From Alphaproteobacteria bacterium (lineage in GTDB: Bacteria; Pseudomonadota; Alphaproteobacteria; UBA8366): a DNA stretch of 10,028 nucleotides. Below the pieces are notes generated by a model that was given only the letters and a program-made list of their open reading frames with translations, made no database searches and was not told the DNA's origin. This document shows, piece by piece, positions 1 to 8,153 of the stretch (within the stretch, counting starts at the first letter, position 1; each line of letters opens with the position of its first letter). Location: NCBI GenBank assembly GCA_029861675.1, contig JAOTYV010000169.1, positions 1 to 10,028 on the forward strand. The letters are read 5' to 3'. The position numbers were made by a program, and so were the translations under genes.

Positions 1-498
1 TTCGTCGGCCTCGACAACCATCCAGTCGCCATCGCCGATGCGTGCATTGGTGCCGTAGGCGTTGATGATGCCGCCGTTGATGACCGTGGGATCGAAGCCG
101 GCGCCGTCCAGGATCGCCGCGACCATCGACGTTGTCGTCGTTTTGCCGTGGGTGCCGCCCACCGCGATCGACCATTTCAGGCGCATCAGCTCGGCCAGCA
201 TTTCCGCCCGCCGCACCACCGGAATGAAAGCGGCGCGTGCGGCGACGACTTCCGGATTGTCCGGATTCACCGCGGTCGACACGACCGTCACCTGGGCCTC
301 GCCTAAATTCGCCGGATCGTGCCCGATCGCAACCTTGATCCCGAGCGACCGCAAGCGCGCCACGTTGGGATTATCGGAAATATCGCTGCCTTGCACGCGG
401 TAGCCGAGATTGTGCATGACCTCGGCAATGCCGGACATGCCGATTCCGCCGATCCCGACGAAGTGAATCGTTCCGATTGTCAGCGGCATCGACCTCAT
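1..498 (-). CDS. murC: UDP-N-acetylmuramate--L-alanine ligase MurC (N-terminal 166 residues, cut by the window edge)
   Basis: Cytoplasmic ligase that joins L-alanine to UDP-MurNAc using ATP, the first step of stem-peptide synthesis. The visible part has the N-terminal UDP-binding Rossmann segment GIGGIGMSG (residues 15-23), then the central-domain P-loop GTHGKTTTT (115-123), and it stops at VVEADE, the start of the conserved EADES segment. Full-length MurC is about 470-490 residues, so roughly two thirds lies off the left edge. The ATG at 498-496 overlaps the murG stop as ATGA, and GGGAG (506-510) sits 7 nt upstream, which supports this start. A second Met at residue 4 is possible. The GTHGKT form of the P-loop is typical of MurC, whereas MurD and MurE carry GTNGK. 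The visible frame is uninterrupted. Family identification is firm. Confidence 0.97.
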   Translation of the reverse strand, partial: MRSMPLTIGTIHFVGIGGIGMSGIAEVMHNLGYRVQGSDISDNPNVARLRSLGIKVAIGHDPANLGEAQVTVVSTAVNPDNPEVVAARAAFIPVVRRAEMLAELMRLKWSIAVGGTHGKTTTTSMVAAILDGAGFDPTVINGGIINAYGTNARIGDGDWMVVEADE

Positions 499-1628
499 TG
501 GCTCACTCCCGATGCGGCGCTCTCGCCCGGCGACAGCAGACCGGTCACGACGTCGGCGAGTTTCGTGGTGGCGTCGCGAACCCCGATCCGGCCGGCGCAC
601 ATCGCCGCCGTGCGGAGCGCGCGCGTATCCGCCAGCAGGGTGGTCAGGCGCGCGCCCAGGCTTTCGTCATTGAACGCTTGTTGCGGGATCAGCCAGCCGC
701 CGCCGGCATCGCACAGACCTTCCGCATTGCGGGTCTGGTGGTCGTCGGTCGCGTGCGGGTAGGGGACCAAAATGGCGGGCCGCCCGGCGGCGGTCAGCTC
801 GGCGATGGTCGAAGCGCCGGATCGGCAGATAACCAGATGCGCGGTCGCCAGGCGATCCGGCAGGTCATCGAAAAATGGCGCGATTTCGGCCTTGATGCCG
901 CACTGCCGGTAGAGGGCTTGTGCATCTTCGAGATCCGCCTTGCGGCATTGCTGCACGACACGAATCCGATTGCGCAGGGTTTCGGGAAGAGCCGCCAAGG
1001 TTTTCGGTACAACCTCGCTAAACACGGTCGCGCCCAAACTGCCGCCGAAAACCAACAGCCGGACCTCTCCGCCCTCGTCGATCGCCGGATAGGGCTTCGA
1101 GGCGATCGAGACGATGTCCGGGCGCACCGGATTACCGGTCCAAACGACCTTGTCGCGATTTTCATCCTGCAAGTTGCCGACGGTCTTGAATGCGGTCGCG
1201 ATGCGGGTCACCCGCGAGGCGAGGAACCGGTTGGCGCGCCCGAGAATGGCGTTCTGTTCGTGGATAACGGTGGCATGATGCAGCCGGATCGCCGCCGCCA
1301 TGGCGGGAACGGACGCGTAGCTGCCGAACCCGACGACGACTTTCGGGTCGATCGTTCGAATGATGTCGCGCGCCTGGAAATATCCGATACCGAGGCGCGC
1401 CACCGCGGCGATCTTGCGCAGGATGTTGCGGCCGCTGATGCCGGCGGCGTTGACCCGGTAGGCGTCGGCGTGCTGGAGCGGGCCGTCCATTGCCGTGGCG
1501 CGGCGATCGGTGATCAGCGCGATGCGGTGGCCGGCGTCGATCAGCGCTCCGGCCAAAGCCTGCGCCGGGAAGACATGGCCGCCGGTTCCGCCGGTGGCGA
1601 GCAAGATGGGGCGATCTGCCGCGTTCAT
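495..1628 (-). CDS. murG: UDP-GlcNAc:MurNAc-pentapeptide-lipid N-acetylglucosaminyltransferase MurG
   Basis: Membrane-associated GT-B glycosyltransferase on the inner face of the cytoplasmic membrane. It adds GlcNAc from UDP-GlcNAc to lipid I, giving lipid II. The 377-residue product has the N-terminal G-loop [10 protein letters not shown] (12-21), GFGSYAS (100-106), HEQN (123-126), the C-domain G-loop FGGSLGA (194-200), RSGAST with the following Glu277 (269-277), and the TDDHQTRNA segment (294-302), which belongs to the donor-binding region. Length is normal for alphaproteobacteria, slightly longer than E. coli MurG. The ATG at 1628-1626 forms an ATGA overlap with the ftsW stop and has GGGAG (1636-1640) 7 nt upstream. 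The frame stays open upstream through ftsW, but the TGGTGGH motif should lie near the N-terminus, so the longer frame is rejected. No missing key motif. Confidence 0.98.
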   Translation of the reverse strand: MNAADRPILLATGGTGGHVFPAQALAGALIDAGHRIALITDRRATAMDGPLQHADAYRVNAAGISGRNILRKIAAVARLGIGYFQARDIIRTIDPKVVVGFGSYASVPAMAAAIRLHHATVIHEQNAILGRANRFLASRVTRIATAFKTVGNLQDENRDKVVWTGNPVRPDIVSIASKPYPAIDEGGEVRLLVFGGSLGATVFSEVVPKTLAALPETLRNRIRVVQQCRKADLEDAQALYRQCGIKAEIAPFFDDLPDRLATAHLVICRSGASTIAELTAAGRPAILVPYPHATDDHQTRNAEGLCDAGGGWLIPQQAFNDESLGARLTTLLADTRALRTAAMCAGRIGVRDATTKLADVVTGLLSPGESAASGVSQ

Positions 1629-2746
1629 CCCTGTTCTCCCGGACGGCGGCGCGTGAGCGCCAGCAGCATTCCCATGGCGATCGCCATGCCGAACACCGAG
1701 GACCCGCCGTAGGACAGGAACGGCAGCGTCATTCCCTTGGGCGGCATCAGGTTCACCGAGGATGCCATGTTGATCAGCGTCTGCAGGGCGAACTGGACCA
1801 GCAGCCCGGTCGACGCCAGCACGATGAACATGTCGGTGTTCTGAAAAACCCGCATGAATCCGCGCAAAACGATCACGGCGAATACCAAAACCAGCAGCAG
1901 GCAGGCGATCAGGCCGAATTCTTCGCCGACCACGGCGAAAACGAAATCCGCATGCGCGTCCGGCAGCACCGACTTGACCGTTCCGGTGCCGGGTCCGGTG
2001 CCGAACAACCCGCCATTCATGAACGCTTCGGTGGCCCGTTTGACCTGATAGCCGCCGGCGCCGCTCGGATCGAAGAAGCCGTCGACCCGGTTCGCCACAT
2101 GGGGAAAGATGAAATAGGCGGCGACAATGCCGGCGATGCCGAGCGCCATGAACAGGGCGACCCAGATCATCGGCAGGCCAACCAGGAACCATTGGCTGAA
2201 CCAAATCAACGTCACGACCGCCGCCTGCCCGACGTCCGGCTGGCCAAGCAGCAGCAGGACGACGATGGCGCAGAGCGTCGCGGAAATGGCGTTGCCGTGA
2301 ACCTGCCCGTCCATCCGCTGGGACGCGAACATCCACGCGGCGGTAACCGCGAAGACCGGCTTGACGAATTCGGACGCTTGCAGGGAGAACCCGAAAAGGC
2401 GCAACCAGCGGCGCGCGCCCTTTACCTCGTGGCCGAACGGAATGGTCAAAATCAACGCGGCGACCGCCAGCAGGAACCCGATAACCGCGAAGCGCCGCAC
2501 CTGCCGCGGCGTCATCATCGAGATTAGCAGCATGATCGCCAGTGCCGGCGGCACGAACATCGCCTGGCGCAGGATGAAGTGCAGCGGATCGCCATAATGG
2601 GTTTCGCCGACCGCCGGGCTCGCTGTGCCGGCGAGAATGAGGCCGAACCCCGGCAAGGCGCACAGCATGAACAGGCTCAATCGGTCGACGGTCCACCACC
2701 ATCGTCCGAAAACGGATGTGTCGGTCCGGGCAAGCGCGACCATCAT
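1625..2746 (-). CDS. ftsW: Septal peptidoglycan glycosyltransferase FtsW (SEDS family)
   Basis: Polytopic inner-membrane SEDS protein that polymerises lipid II at the division site together with FtsI. The 373-residue product is rich in membrane segments and carries KGARRW (109-114), QPDVGQA (169-175), the extracytoplasmic loop LPDAHADF with Asp267 aligning with the essential SEDS aspartate, GEEFG (274-278), and the signature PPKGMTLPFLSYGGSS (335-350). The PPKG...LPFLSYGG signature and the dcw position favour FtsW over its paralogue RodA. It begins with two Met codons. The first ATG (2746-2744) overlaps the murD stop as ATGA. The second (2743-2741) would give a better 7-nt spacing from the G-rich GGGGTGG (2751-2757), so the start is uncertain by one residue. 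The loop before Asp267 reads GTGPGTG, where alphaproteobacterial relatives, as I recall them, usually have GPGEG. Confidence 0.97.
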   Translation of the reverse strand: MMVALARTDTSVFGRWWWTVDRLSLFMLCALPGFGLILAGTASPAVGETHYGDPLHFILRQAMFVPPALAIMLLISMMTPRQVRRFAVIGFLLAVAALILTIPFGHEVKGARRWLRLFGFSLQASEFVKPVFAVTAAWMFASQRMDGQVHGNAISATLCAIVVLLLLGQPDVGQAAVVTLIWFSQWFLVGLPMIWVALFMALGIAGIVAAYFIFPHVANRVDGFFDPSGAGGYQVKRATEAFMNGGLFGTGPGTGTVKSVLPDAHADFVFAVVGEEFGLIACLLLVLVFAVIVLRGFMRVFQNTDMFIVLASTGLLVQFALQTLINMASSVNLMPPKGMTLPFLSYGGSSVFGMAIAMGMLLALTRRRPGEQG

Positions 2747-4155
2747 GCCGCCACCCCATCACGGTAGACTTGACGGGCACTGCCGGAGAGCGCGGCAACC
2801 GATTTGCAGAAGGAATCGCCGCGTGCTTCGAAATTCGGGAATTGGTCGAAGGACGCGCAGGCGGGCGACAGCAGCACGACCCGGTCTTCCGCCACGTCGC
2901 GTTGGGCAAGGCCGTGCGCGCTCGTCACCGCGCTGTCGAGATCGCCGCTGATCGTGCAGTCGATGCGGCCGTCGAGAAATTCGGCGATTGCCGGCGCCGC
3001 TTCGCCGATCAGATACGCGTGCCGGATATGCGACAACAGCGGACGAAGCACATCCAACCCGCCTTCCTTGGCCTGCCCGCCGGCGATCCAGTAGATCGCC
3101 TGGTAGCAGGAGAGCGCGCGCGACGCGGCATCCGCGTTGGTCGCCTTGCTGTCATTGACGTAGCGCACGCCGTCGATGCGGGCCACCAGCTCCTGGCGAT
3201 GCGCGAGGCCGGGATAGCTGAGCATGGCCGCGCAGATATCGTCCGGCGCGATGCCGGCCGCCCGGCCCGCCGCGTATGCGGCGCAGGCGTTCTGGGCATT
3301 GTGGGTGCCGGGAAGGGCGGCGGCGTCGGCCAATGCGAAAATCGGCGTATTTTTGCCCTCGATGTCGTCGTACAGGTAATGATCGACGGCGTAGACGCCG
3401 TTTTTTGCGCGCGTTTGGCCTGAAATCAAGATCACGTCCTGCGGGCCGTCGCCGGCCAGCGCGGCGGCGATTCCCGCACAGAAATCGTCGTCCGCGCCAA
3501 GAATGGCGGTTTGGCCCGCCTGTTGCCCGTCGAAGATCCGCCGTTTCGCCGCAACGTAGCCGTCCATACCGCCATGGCGGTCGAGATGGTCGGCGCTGAC
3601 ATTCAACAGGACGGCGATATCGAAGGGGACCGGGTCGGTCAGCTCGAGCTGATAGGACGACATCTCGATCACGTAGGTTCCGCCGCGTCCAAGCGGCTCC
3701 AGTTCCAGGGCCGGCGTCCCGAGATTGCCGCCGATCTGGACCTCTAACCCTGCCTGGCTCAGCAAATGGCCGATCAGCGTCGTGGTCGTCGATTTTCCGT
3801 TCGTGCCGGTGACACCGATATAACGGGCGTCCGGCAGCGCCCGGACCAGCAACTCGATGTCGCCGATGATCCGGCAATCGGCCGATCGGGCGCACGCGGC
3901 TACCGGATGCGGCGCGGGATGGCTATGCGGAATACCGGGGCTCAGCACCAGCGCGTCGATCCCGGACCAGTCCACGCCGTTCAAGTCGGCAACCGGGATG
4001 GCGCCGCCGCCGGCGTCGTCACGGCGTGCCGCGGAGTCGTCCCAAGCCAGCACCGTGGCGCCGCCGCGCAGGAGCGCGCGCGCGGTCGCCATGCCGGACC
4101 GACCCAGCCCCATGACCGCCAGTGTTTGGCCGCGATATGCAGAGAGATCGATCAC
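2743..4155 (-). CDS. murD: UDP-N-acetylmuramoyl-L-alanine--D-glutamate ligase MurD
   Basis: Cytoplasmic ATP-dependent ligase that adds D-glutamate to UDP-MurNAc-L-Ala. The 470-residue product shows the N-terminal GLGRSGMA nucleotide-sugar-binding segment (16-23), SPGIP (72-76), GDIELL (98-103), the P-loop GTNGKSTTT (117-125), EMSSYQLE (164-171), NVSADHLDRHG (185-195) and Lys204 in AAKRRIF, the usual carbamylated lysine. C-terminal conserved blocks follow: AHRQE, NDSKATN, AGGQAKEGG and LLSPACASFDQF. These separate MurD from the other Mur ligases. Translation starts at a GTG (4155-4153), giving MIDLSAYRGQ, which fits the normal MurD N-terminus. The upstream GGGA is a weak ribosome site. A 16-nt gap follows the mraY stop, and the 3' end overlaps ftsW by 4 nt. 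Length is typical of alphaproteobacterial MurD. Confidence 0.98.
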   Translation of the reverse strand: MIDLSAYRGQTLAVMGLGRSGMATARALLRGGATVLAWDDSAARRDDAGGGAIPVADLNGVDWSGIDALVLSPGIPHSHPAPHPVAACARSADCRIIGDIELLVRALPDARYIGVTGTNGKSTTTTLIGHLLSQAGLEVQIGGNLGTPALELEPLGRGGTYVIEMSSYQLELTDPVPFDIAVLLNVSADHLDRHGGMDGYVAAKRRIFDGQQAGQTAILGADDDFCAGIAAALAGDGPQDVILISGQTRAKNGVYAVDHYLYDDIEGKNTPIFALADAAALPGTHNAQNACAAYAAGRAAGIAPDDICAAMLSYPGLAHRQELVARIDGVRYVNDSKATNADAASRALSCYQAIYWIAGGQAKEGGLDVLRPLLSHIRHAYLIGEAAPAIAEFLDGRIDCTISGDLDSAVTSAHGLAQRDVAEDRVVLLSPACASFDQFPNFEARGDSFCKSVAALSGSARQVYRDGVAA

Positions 4156-4171
4156 CGCGTGCTGTCCCGCC

Positions 4172-5257
4172 TCATCGCAACTTCAAGGTCGCCAGGCCGA
4201 TCAACGCCAGCACCGAGGCGATGATCCAAAACCGGATGACGATGGTTGATTCCGCCCAGCCCTTCTTTTCGAAATGATGGTGCAGCGGCGCCATGGCGAA
4301 GACGCGCTTGCCCGTGAGTTTGAAGGACGCGACTTGCACGATCACCGAAACCGTTTCGAGCACAAACAGCCCGCCGATGATCGCCAATACCAGTTCATGC
4401 TTGGTTATCACGCTGATGGCGCCGAGCGCGCCGCCGACCGACAGGGATCCGGTGTCGCCCATAAACACCATGGCCGGTGGCGCATTAAACCAAAGAAATC
4501 CGAGACTTGCGCCGACAAGGGCGCCACAGAACACGGCCAGCTCTCCGGTCCCGGCGACATATTGAATCTGCAGGTATTCGGAAAAATTCGCGTTACCGAC
4601 CACATAGGCAATCAACCCGAAACAGCCGGCGGCGATCATCACCGGGACGATCGCCAAACCGTCCAGCCCATCGGTCAGGTTGACCGCATTGGATGAGCCG
4701 ATCATTACGAACATCGCGAAAGGAATGAAAAACCAGCCCATATTGAACAGCACGTTCTTGAAGAACGGCACGACGAGGCCCGATGCAAGAGGTTCGCGGG
4801 TCAGCGCCAGGATCCACATGGCCGCGGCAAAAGCGATGGCGAGCTGCAGCAACAGCTTGAAGCGTCCGGGCAGGCCCTTGGAGTTGCGCCGCGACAGTTT
4901 GAGATAGTCGTCGGTAAAACCGACCGCGCCGAATCCCATGGTCACGAGCACGGCGATCCAGACATAGCCATTGCGGAGATCGGCCCATAGCATGGTGCTC
5001 AAAATGATCGCGAGCAGGATCAGGAAGCCGCCCATGGTCGGCGTTCCGGCCTTGGCCAGATGCCCTTCGGGAACGTCCTCGCGAATATTCGATGCGCCGT
5101 TCTGCGTATTTCGAAGCCAATTGATGACAACCGGCCCGAACAGGAAACTGATCACCAGCGCCGTCATGATCGCGCCGCCGGTCCGGAACGTGATGTAGCG
5201 GAACAGGTTGAAGGGCAGGAAACTATCCGCCAGCGGGGTCAGCAGGTTGTAAAGCAT
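4172..5257 (-). CDS. mraY: Phospho-N-acetylmuramoyl-pentapeptide-transferase MraY
   Basis: Integral membrane enzyme that transfers phospho-MurNAc-pentapeptide from UDP to undecaprenyl phosphate, forming lipid I. The 361-residue length is almost exactly that of E. coli MraY (360). Visible motifs are [12 protein letters not shown] (66-77), the catalytic-site Asp pair in GFTDDYLK (Asp116-Asp117), [10 protein letters not shown] (193-202), [12 protein letters not shown] with Asp268 (265-276), and the cytoplasmic [11 protein letters not shown] segment with His326-328. About ten hydrophobic segments can be read. The ATG (5257-5255) lies 8 nt after the murF stop, with AGGT (5264-5267) and GGAGG (5271-5275) upstream. 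This set of motifs separates MraY from the related WecA family, and everything expected is present. Confidence 0.99.
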   Translation of the reverse strand: MLYNLLTPLADSFLPFNLFRYITFRTGGAIMTALVISFLFGPVVINWLRNTQNGASNIREDVPEGHLAKAGTPTMGGFLILLAIILSTMLWADLRNGYVWIAVLVTMGFGAVGFTDDYLKLSRRNSKGLPGRFKLLLQLAIAFAAAMWILALTREPLASGLVVPFFKNVLFNMGWFFIPFAMFVMIGSSNAVNLTDGLDGLAIVPVMIAAGCFGLIAYVVGNANFSEYLQIQYVAGTGELAVFCGALVGASLGFLWFNAPPAMVFMGDTGSLSVGGALGAISVITKHELVLAIIGGLFVLETVSVIVQVASFKLTGKRVFAMAPLHHHFEKKGWAESTIVIRFWIIASVLALIGLATLKLR

Positions 5258-5263
5258 TGTTTT

Positions 5264-5275
5264 ACCTATGCCTCC
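5264..5275 (-). promoter_or_regulatory. Ribosome binding region of mraY, overlapping the murF stop
   Basis: On the coding strand GGAGG (5271-5275) lies 13 nt and AGGT (5264-5267) 7 nt before the mraY ATG at 5257. The second has normal spacing and includes bases of the murF TAG stop, so termination of MurF and initiation of MraY happen at nearly the same place. Confidence 0.5.
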
Positions 5276-6696
5276 GGCGTCGGGACAGGGGACGCGCCGC
5301 CGGCGCGGTGGAGCGCGATCAGCGCATCCGTAATCGGGATCATCTTGCTGCCGAGCGACCCTTTCACCATGACCGCGTCACCGGCACGGACCGCCGCCAG
5401 CACCATTGGCAGGATGGCGGCGCTGTCTTGCCCGTGTTGGGTGGCGATACGGTCGGGCAGCGCCGCCGCCAGATGCGCCATGTTGGGGCCGGCCGCAAAA
5501 ACCAGGTCGATGCCGTTCGCCGCGACGTCGTCGGCCAGAGCGGCATGCAGATCGGGCGCCGCCGCGCCGATCTCGAGCATGTCGCCCAGCACCGCGATCC
5601 GGCGGCCGCCGGGTTCGCAGGCCGATTGGCCGAGCGTCTCGAGCGCGGCGCGCATGGAAGCGGGGCTTGCGTTGTAGCTTTCATCGATCAGCAAGAAGGA
5701 ACCGGCTCCGGTTTCGATTTGACGGCGTTCACCGCGCCCCTTCATGGCACTGAATTCCGCCAATTTTTGGGCAGCGTCGTGAAGATTTCCGTTCAATCGC
5801 CGGACCGCGCCCAGCACGGCGAGACTATTGATTGCCAGGTGGCGCCCCGCGGCACCGAGACGGTAGTCCACACGCTCGTCATCGATCGATGCCTCGACCA
5901 GGCTGCCATTGCCGTCTGGCGTCAGCCCGAGCAACCGGAAGTCCGATTTCGGGTCGGCGCCGAAACTGTCGATTTTGCCGATGCCGGCGCGTTTGGCCCG
6001 GTCCGACAGCCGTGCGAAGTGACGGTTGTCGCGATTCAGGATGACGCCGCCGGACTTGCGCACGCCGGCGAAAATCTCCGCCTTTGCGTCGGCGATGCCC
6101 TCTTCATTCTCGAAAAATTCGAGATGCACCGCTTCGACCGTGGTGATAATGGCGAGATCGGGTCGCAGCAGCCGGGATAGCGGCTCGATTTCTCCGGCAT
6201 GGTTCATGCCCAGCTCGAAGATGCCGTACTGCGTGTCGCGCGGCATCCGCGCGAGGCTGAGCGGCAGTCCCCAATGATTGTTTAGATTGCCCCGCGTGGC
6301 CGCGGTCGGTGCTTGTGCGCCCAACACCAGCGCCAGCATCTCCTTGGTGCCGGTCTTGCCGACGCTGCCGGTGATGCCTGTCGCCAACGCTTTGGATCGG
6401 TCGCGCGCGGCATGGGCGAGGTCGCGCAATCCCTGCGTGGTATCGTCGACCACCAACAGCGGTGCGTCGCTCGGCGGGTTTTTCCAGGACCGGGCCACCA
6501 TCGCCGCGGCGGCCCCTTTGGCAAGAGCGTCGCGCACATGATCGTGGCCGTCGTGATTCTCGCCGCGAATGGCCACGAACAGGTCGCCTTTTTCCAGGCT
6601 TCGGCTGTCGATGGACACGCCAAAAGCGTTCCACGGCGCGGTTGCCGCGCCGTCCGTAGCAGATGCCGCCTGATCGTGGGCCCAAAGCGCTGTCAC
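5266..6696 (-). CDS. murF: UDP-N-acetylmuramoyl-tripeptide--D-alanyl-D-alanine ligase MurF
   Basis: Cytoplasmic ATP-dependent ligase that attaches the D-Ala-D-Ala dipeptide to UDP-MurNAc-tripeptide, finishing the pentapeptide precursor. The 476-residue protein contains [18 protein letters not shown] (28-45), the substrate-domain signature of MurE/MurF enzymes, then the P-loop GSVGKTGTK (110-118), [11 protein letters not shown] (138-148), [15 protein letters not shown] (160-174), and Lys205 in ADAKAEIF, the likely carbamylated lysine. [14 protein letters not shown], a typical MurF block, comes in the C-terminal half. The NNHWGLPL and DESYNASP blocks separate MurF from MurE. The start is a GTG (6696-6694) sharing GTGA with the murE stop, with GGAG (6703-6706) 6 nt upstream. 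The stop is TAG, 8 nt before mraY. The gene appears intact. Confidence 0.98.
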   Translation of the reverse strand: MTALWAHDQAASATDGAATAPWNAFGVSIDSRSLEKGDLFVAIRGENHDGHDHVRDALAKGAAAAMVARSWKNPPSDAPLLVVDDTTQGLRDLAHAARDRSKALATGITGSVGKTGTKEMLALVLGAQAPTAATRGNLNNHWGLPLSLARMPRDTQYGIFELGMNHAGEIEPLSRLLRPDLAIITTVEAVHLEFFENEEGIADAKAEIFAGVRKSGGVILNRDNRHFARLSDRAKRAGIGKIDSFGADPKSDFRLLGLTPDGNGSLVEASIDDERVDYRLGAAGRHLAINSLAVLGAVRRLNGNLHDAAQKLAEFSAMKGRGERRQIETGAGSFLLIDESYNASPASMRAALETLGQSACEPGGRRIAVLGDMLEIGAAAPDLHAALADDVAANGIDLVFAAGPNMAHLAAALPDRIATQHGQDSAAILPMVLAAVRAGDAVMVKGSLGSKMIPITDALIALHRAGGASPVPTPEA

Positions 6697-8153
6697 GGGA
6701 AGCTCCGCACGATATCCCGGACAATCGCGGCGTCGTCGAACAGCAGGACCGTATCACCGACGATCTGTCCCTGTTCGTGCCCCTTTCCGGCCACCACCAG
6801 GATATCACCCGCAGCCATTGCGGCGATCGCGGCGGCGATGGCGTCCTGCCGGTCCCCGATTTCGCGGGCGTCCGGGCAACCCAACATGATTTCCGCCCGG
6901 ATGGAGGCGGCGTTTTCGCCGCGCGGATTGTCGTCGGTGACGTAGACGAAATCGGCATGTTCGGCGGCAATCTTTCCCATTTGCGGCCGTTTGCCCGCAT
7001 CGCGGTCGCCACCGCAGCCGAAGACCACCAGCAGATGGTTCTTTACGTGCGCCCGGACCGCGGTCAGCACGGTACGAAGCGCGTCGGGCGTGTGGGCGTA
7101 ATCCACCAGGATGACCCCGCCATCGTCGCGCTGGGCAACGCATTCGAGCCGGCCGGGGACGCCGTCCAGCGTGGCGATATGTGGGATCAGCGCGGCAGCG
7201 GCCGATCCGCAGGCGATGACAAGGCCGAGCGCGCACAGCATGTTGGCGATCTGAAAGGCGCCCGGCAGCGGGAACGCCGTCTCGAAGGTTTCGCCCTGGA
7301 TGCAGAGGGTGAGACGCCACCCTTCGTCCGATGGGGTCGCCTCCATGCAGCAAATATCGCCGCTCTTCATCCCATAGGTCAGCACGCGATGCTTTCGGGA
7401 TTTGGCAATTTCCTGTAACGCGCCGCATTCGGGGCTGTCATTGTTGAGGATGGCCGCGCCGCGCGCGGGCAACAACTCGGCAAAAAGCCGCTGTTTCGAG
7501 TGTCGGTATGTCGCCTCGTCGCCGTGGTAATCGAGATGGTCGCGGGTCAGATTGGTGAAGGCCGCGGCCGAAATCCGCACCCCGTCGAGCCGGTATTGCG
7601 CGAGCCCGTGGCTCGAGGCTTCGAGTGCGAGATGATCGATGCCCTGGCGCTTCAGGTCGGCAAGCGTGCGATGCAGGTCCACCGGGTCCGGCGTCGTCAG
7701 GCTCGCGCCGCCGTCGAGCCCCGGACCGTGCACGCCGAGGGTACCCATGCTGGCGGCCGGTTTGCCGTCTTCGACCCACATCTGCCGGGCGAAATGCGCG
7801 ACCGACGTTTTGCCGTTGGTCCCGGTGACCGCCGCGATGGTCTCCGGCTGGGCACCGTAGAATTGCGCCGCCATGCGGGCGAGACGCCGGCGGGGCTTGG
7901 CGTCCGTGATCAATTTGATTTGAGGCGCCGCCGCATCGTTCTGCAGGTCCGGCGGTCCGAGCACGGCAACGGCGCCGGCATCGATTGCCTGGGCGATAAA
8001 TTTCCGCCCGTCATGCTGGCTGCCGGGCAACGCGGCAAACAAATATCCTGGCCGGACCTTGCGGCTGTCCGCACTGAGTCCGGTAATCTCGATATCCGCG
8101 CCGGCTGCGGCGCTTGTCCTGTCGGACGCTTCCAGCAGACTAGTAAGACGCAA
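6693..8153 (-). CDS. murE: UDP-N-acetylmuramoyl-L-alanyl-D-glutamate--2,6-diaminopimelate ligase MurE
   Basis: Cytoplasmic ATP-dependent ligase that adds the third stem residue to UDP-MurNAc-L-Ala-D-Glu. In the 486-residue product I see LSADSRKVRPGYLFAALPG (26-44), the P-loop GTNGKTS (111-117), TTPDP (153-157), EASSHGLAQ (178-186), TRDHLDYHG (203-211), Lys220 in HSKQRLF (the carbamylated lysine), DYAHTPD (351-357) and GKGHE (456-460). DNPR (408-411) is the known meso-diaminopimelate recognition motif, which argues against an L-lysine-adding enzyme. The start is a TTG (8153-8151). It is the only start-type codon between the upstream in-frame TGA (8174-8172) and a normal MurE N-terminus (MRLTSLLEA), and AGAGGG precedes it by 8 nt. 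The gene begins 14 nt inside the end of ftsI. Confidence 0.98.
   Translation of the reverse strand: MRLTSLLEASDRTSAAAGADIEITGLSADSRKVRPGYLFAALPGSQHDGRKFIAQAIDAGAVAVLGPPDLQNDAAAPQIKLITDAKPRRRLARMAAQFYGAQPETIAAVTGTNGKTSVAHFARQMWVEDGKPAASMGTLGVHGPGLDGGASLTTPDPVDLHRTLADLKRQGIDHLALEASSHGLAQYRLDGVRISAAAFTNLTRDHLDYHGDEATYRHSKQRLFAELLPARGAAILNNDSPECGALQEIAKSRKHRVLTYGMKSGDICCMEATPSDEGWRLTLCIQGETFETAFPLPGAFQIANMLCALGLVIACGSAAAALIPHIATLDGVPGRLECVAQRDDGGVILVDYAHTPDALRTVLTAVRAHVKNHLLVVFGCGGDRDAGKRPQMGKIAAEHADFVYVTDDNPRGENAASIRAEIMLGCPDAREIGDRQDAIAAAIAAMAAGDILVVAGKGHEQGQIVGDTVLLFDDAAIVRDIVRSFP

Noticed and set aside
477..1712. A 411-codon plus-strand open frame opposite murG
   Set aside because: It lies antisense to a complete, motif-rich gene, its product is Arg/Gly/Asp-rich with no recognisable domain, and long antisense frames are expected in GC-rich DNA.
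495..2909. An 804-codon minus-strand open frame running from the murD 3' end through ftsW into murG
   Set aside because: Only the last 377 codons encode MurG, whose glycine-rich motif belongs at the N-terminus. The upstream part is an Arg/Pro/Gly-rich off-frame reading of ftsW, and a good ribosome site marks the true start at 1628.
2716..3423. Plus-strand open frame of 235 codons opposite murD
   Set aside because: Antisense shadow of murD; the murD reading shows all conserved blocks while this one shows none.
5257..6180. A 307-codon plus-strand open frame opposite murF
   Set aside because: Antisense shadow of murF; low-complexity composition and no family motif.
6663..7418. Plus-strand open frame of 251 codons opposite murE
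   Set aside because: Antisense shadow of murE with Arg/Asp/Gly-rich composition; murE accounts for the constraint here.
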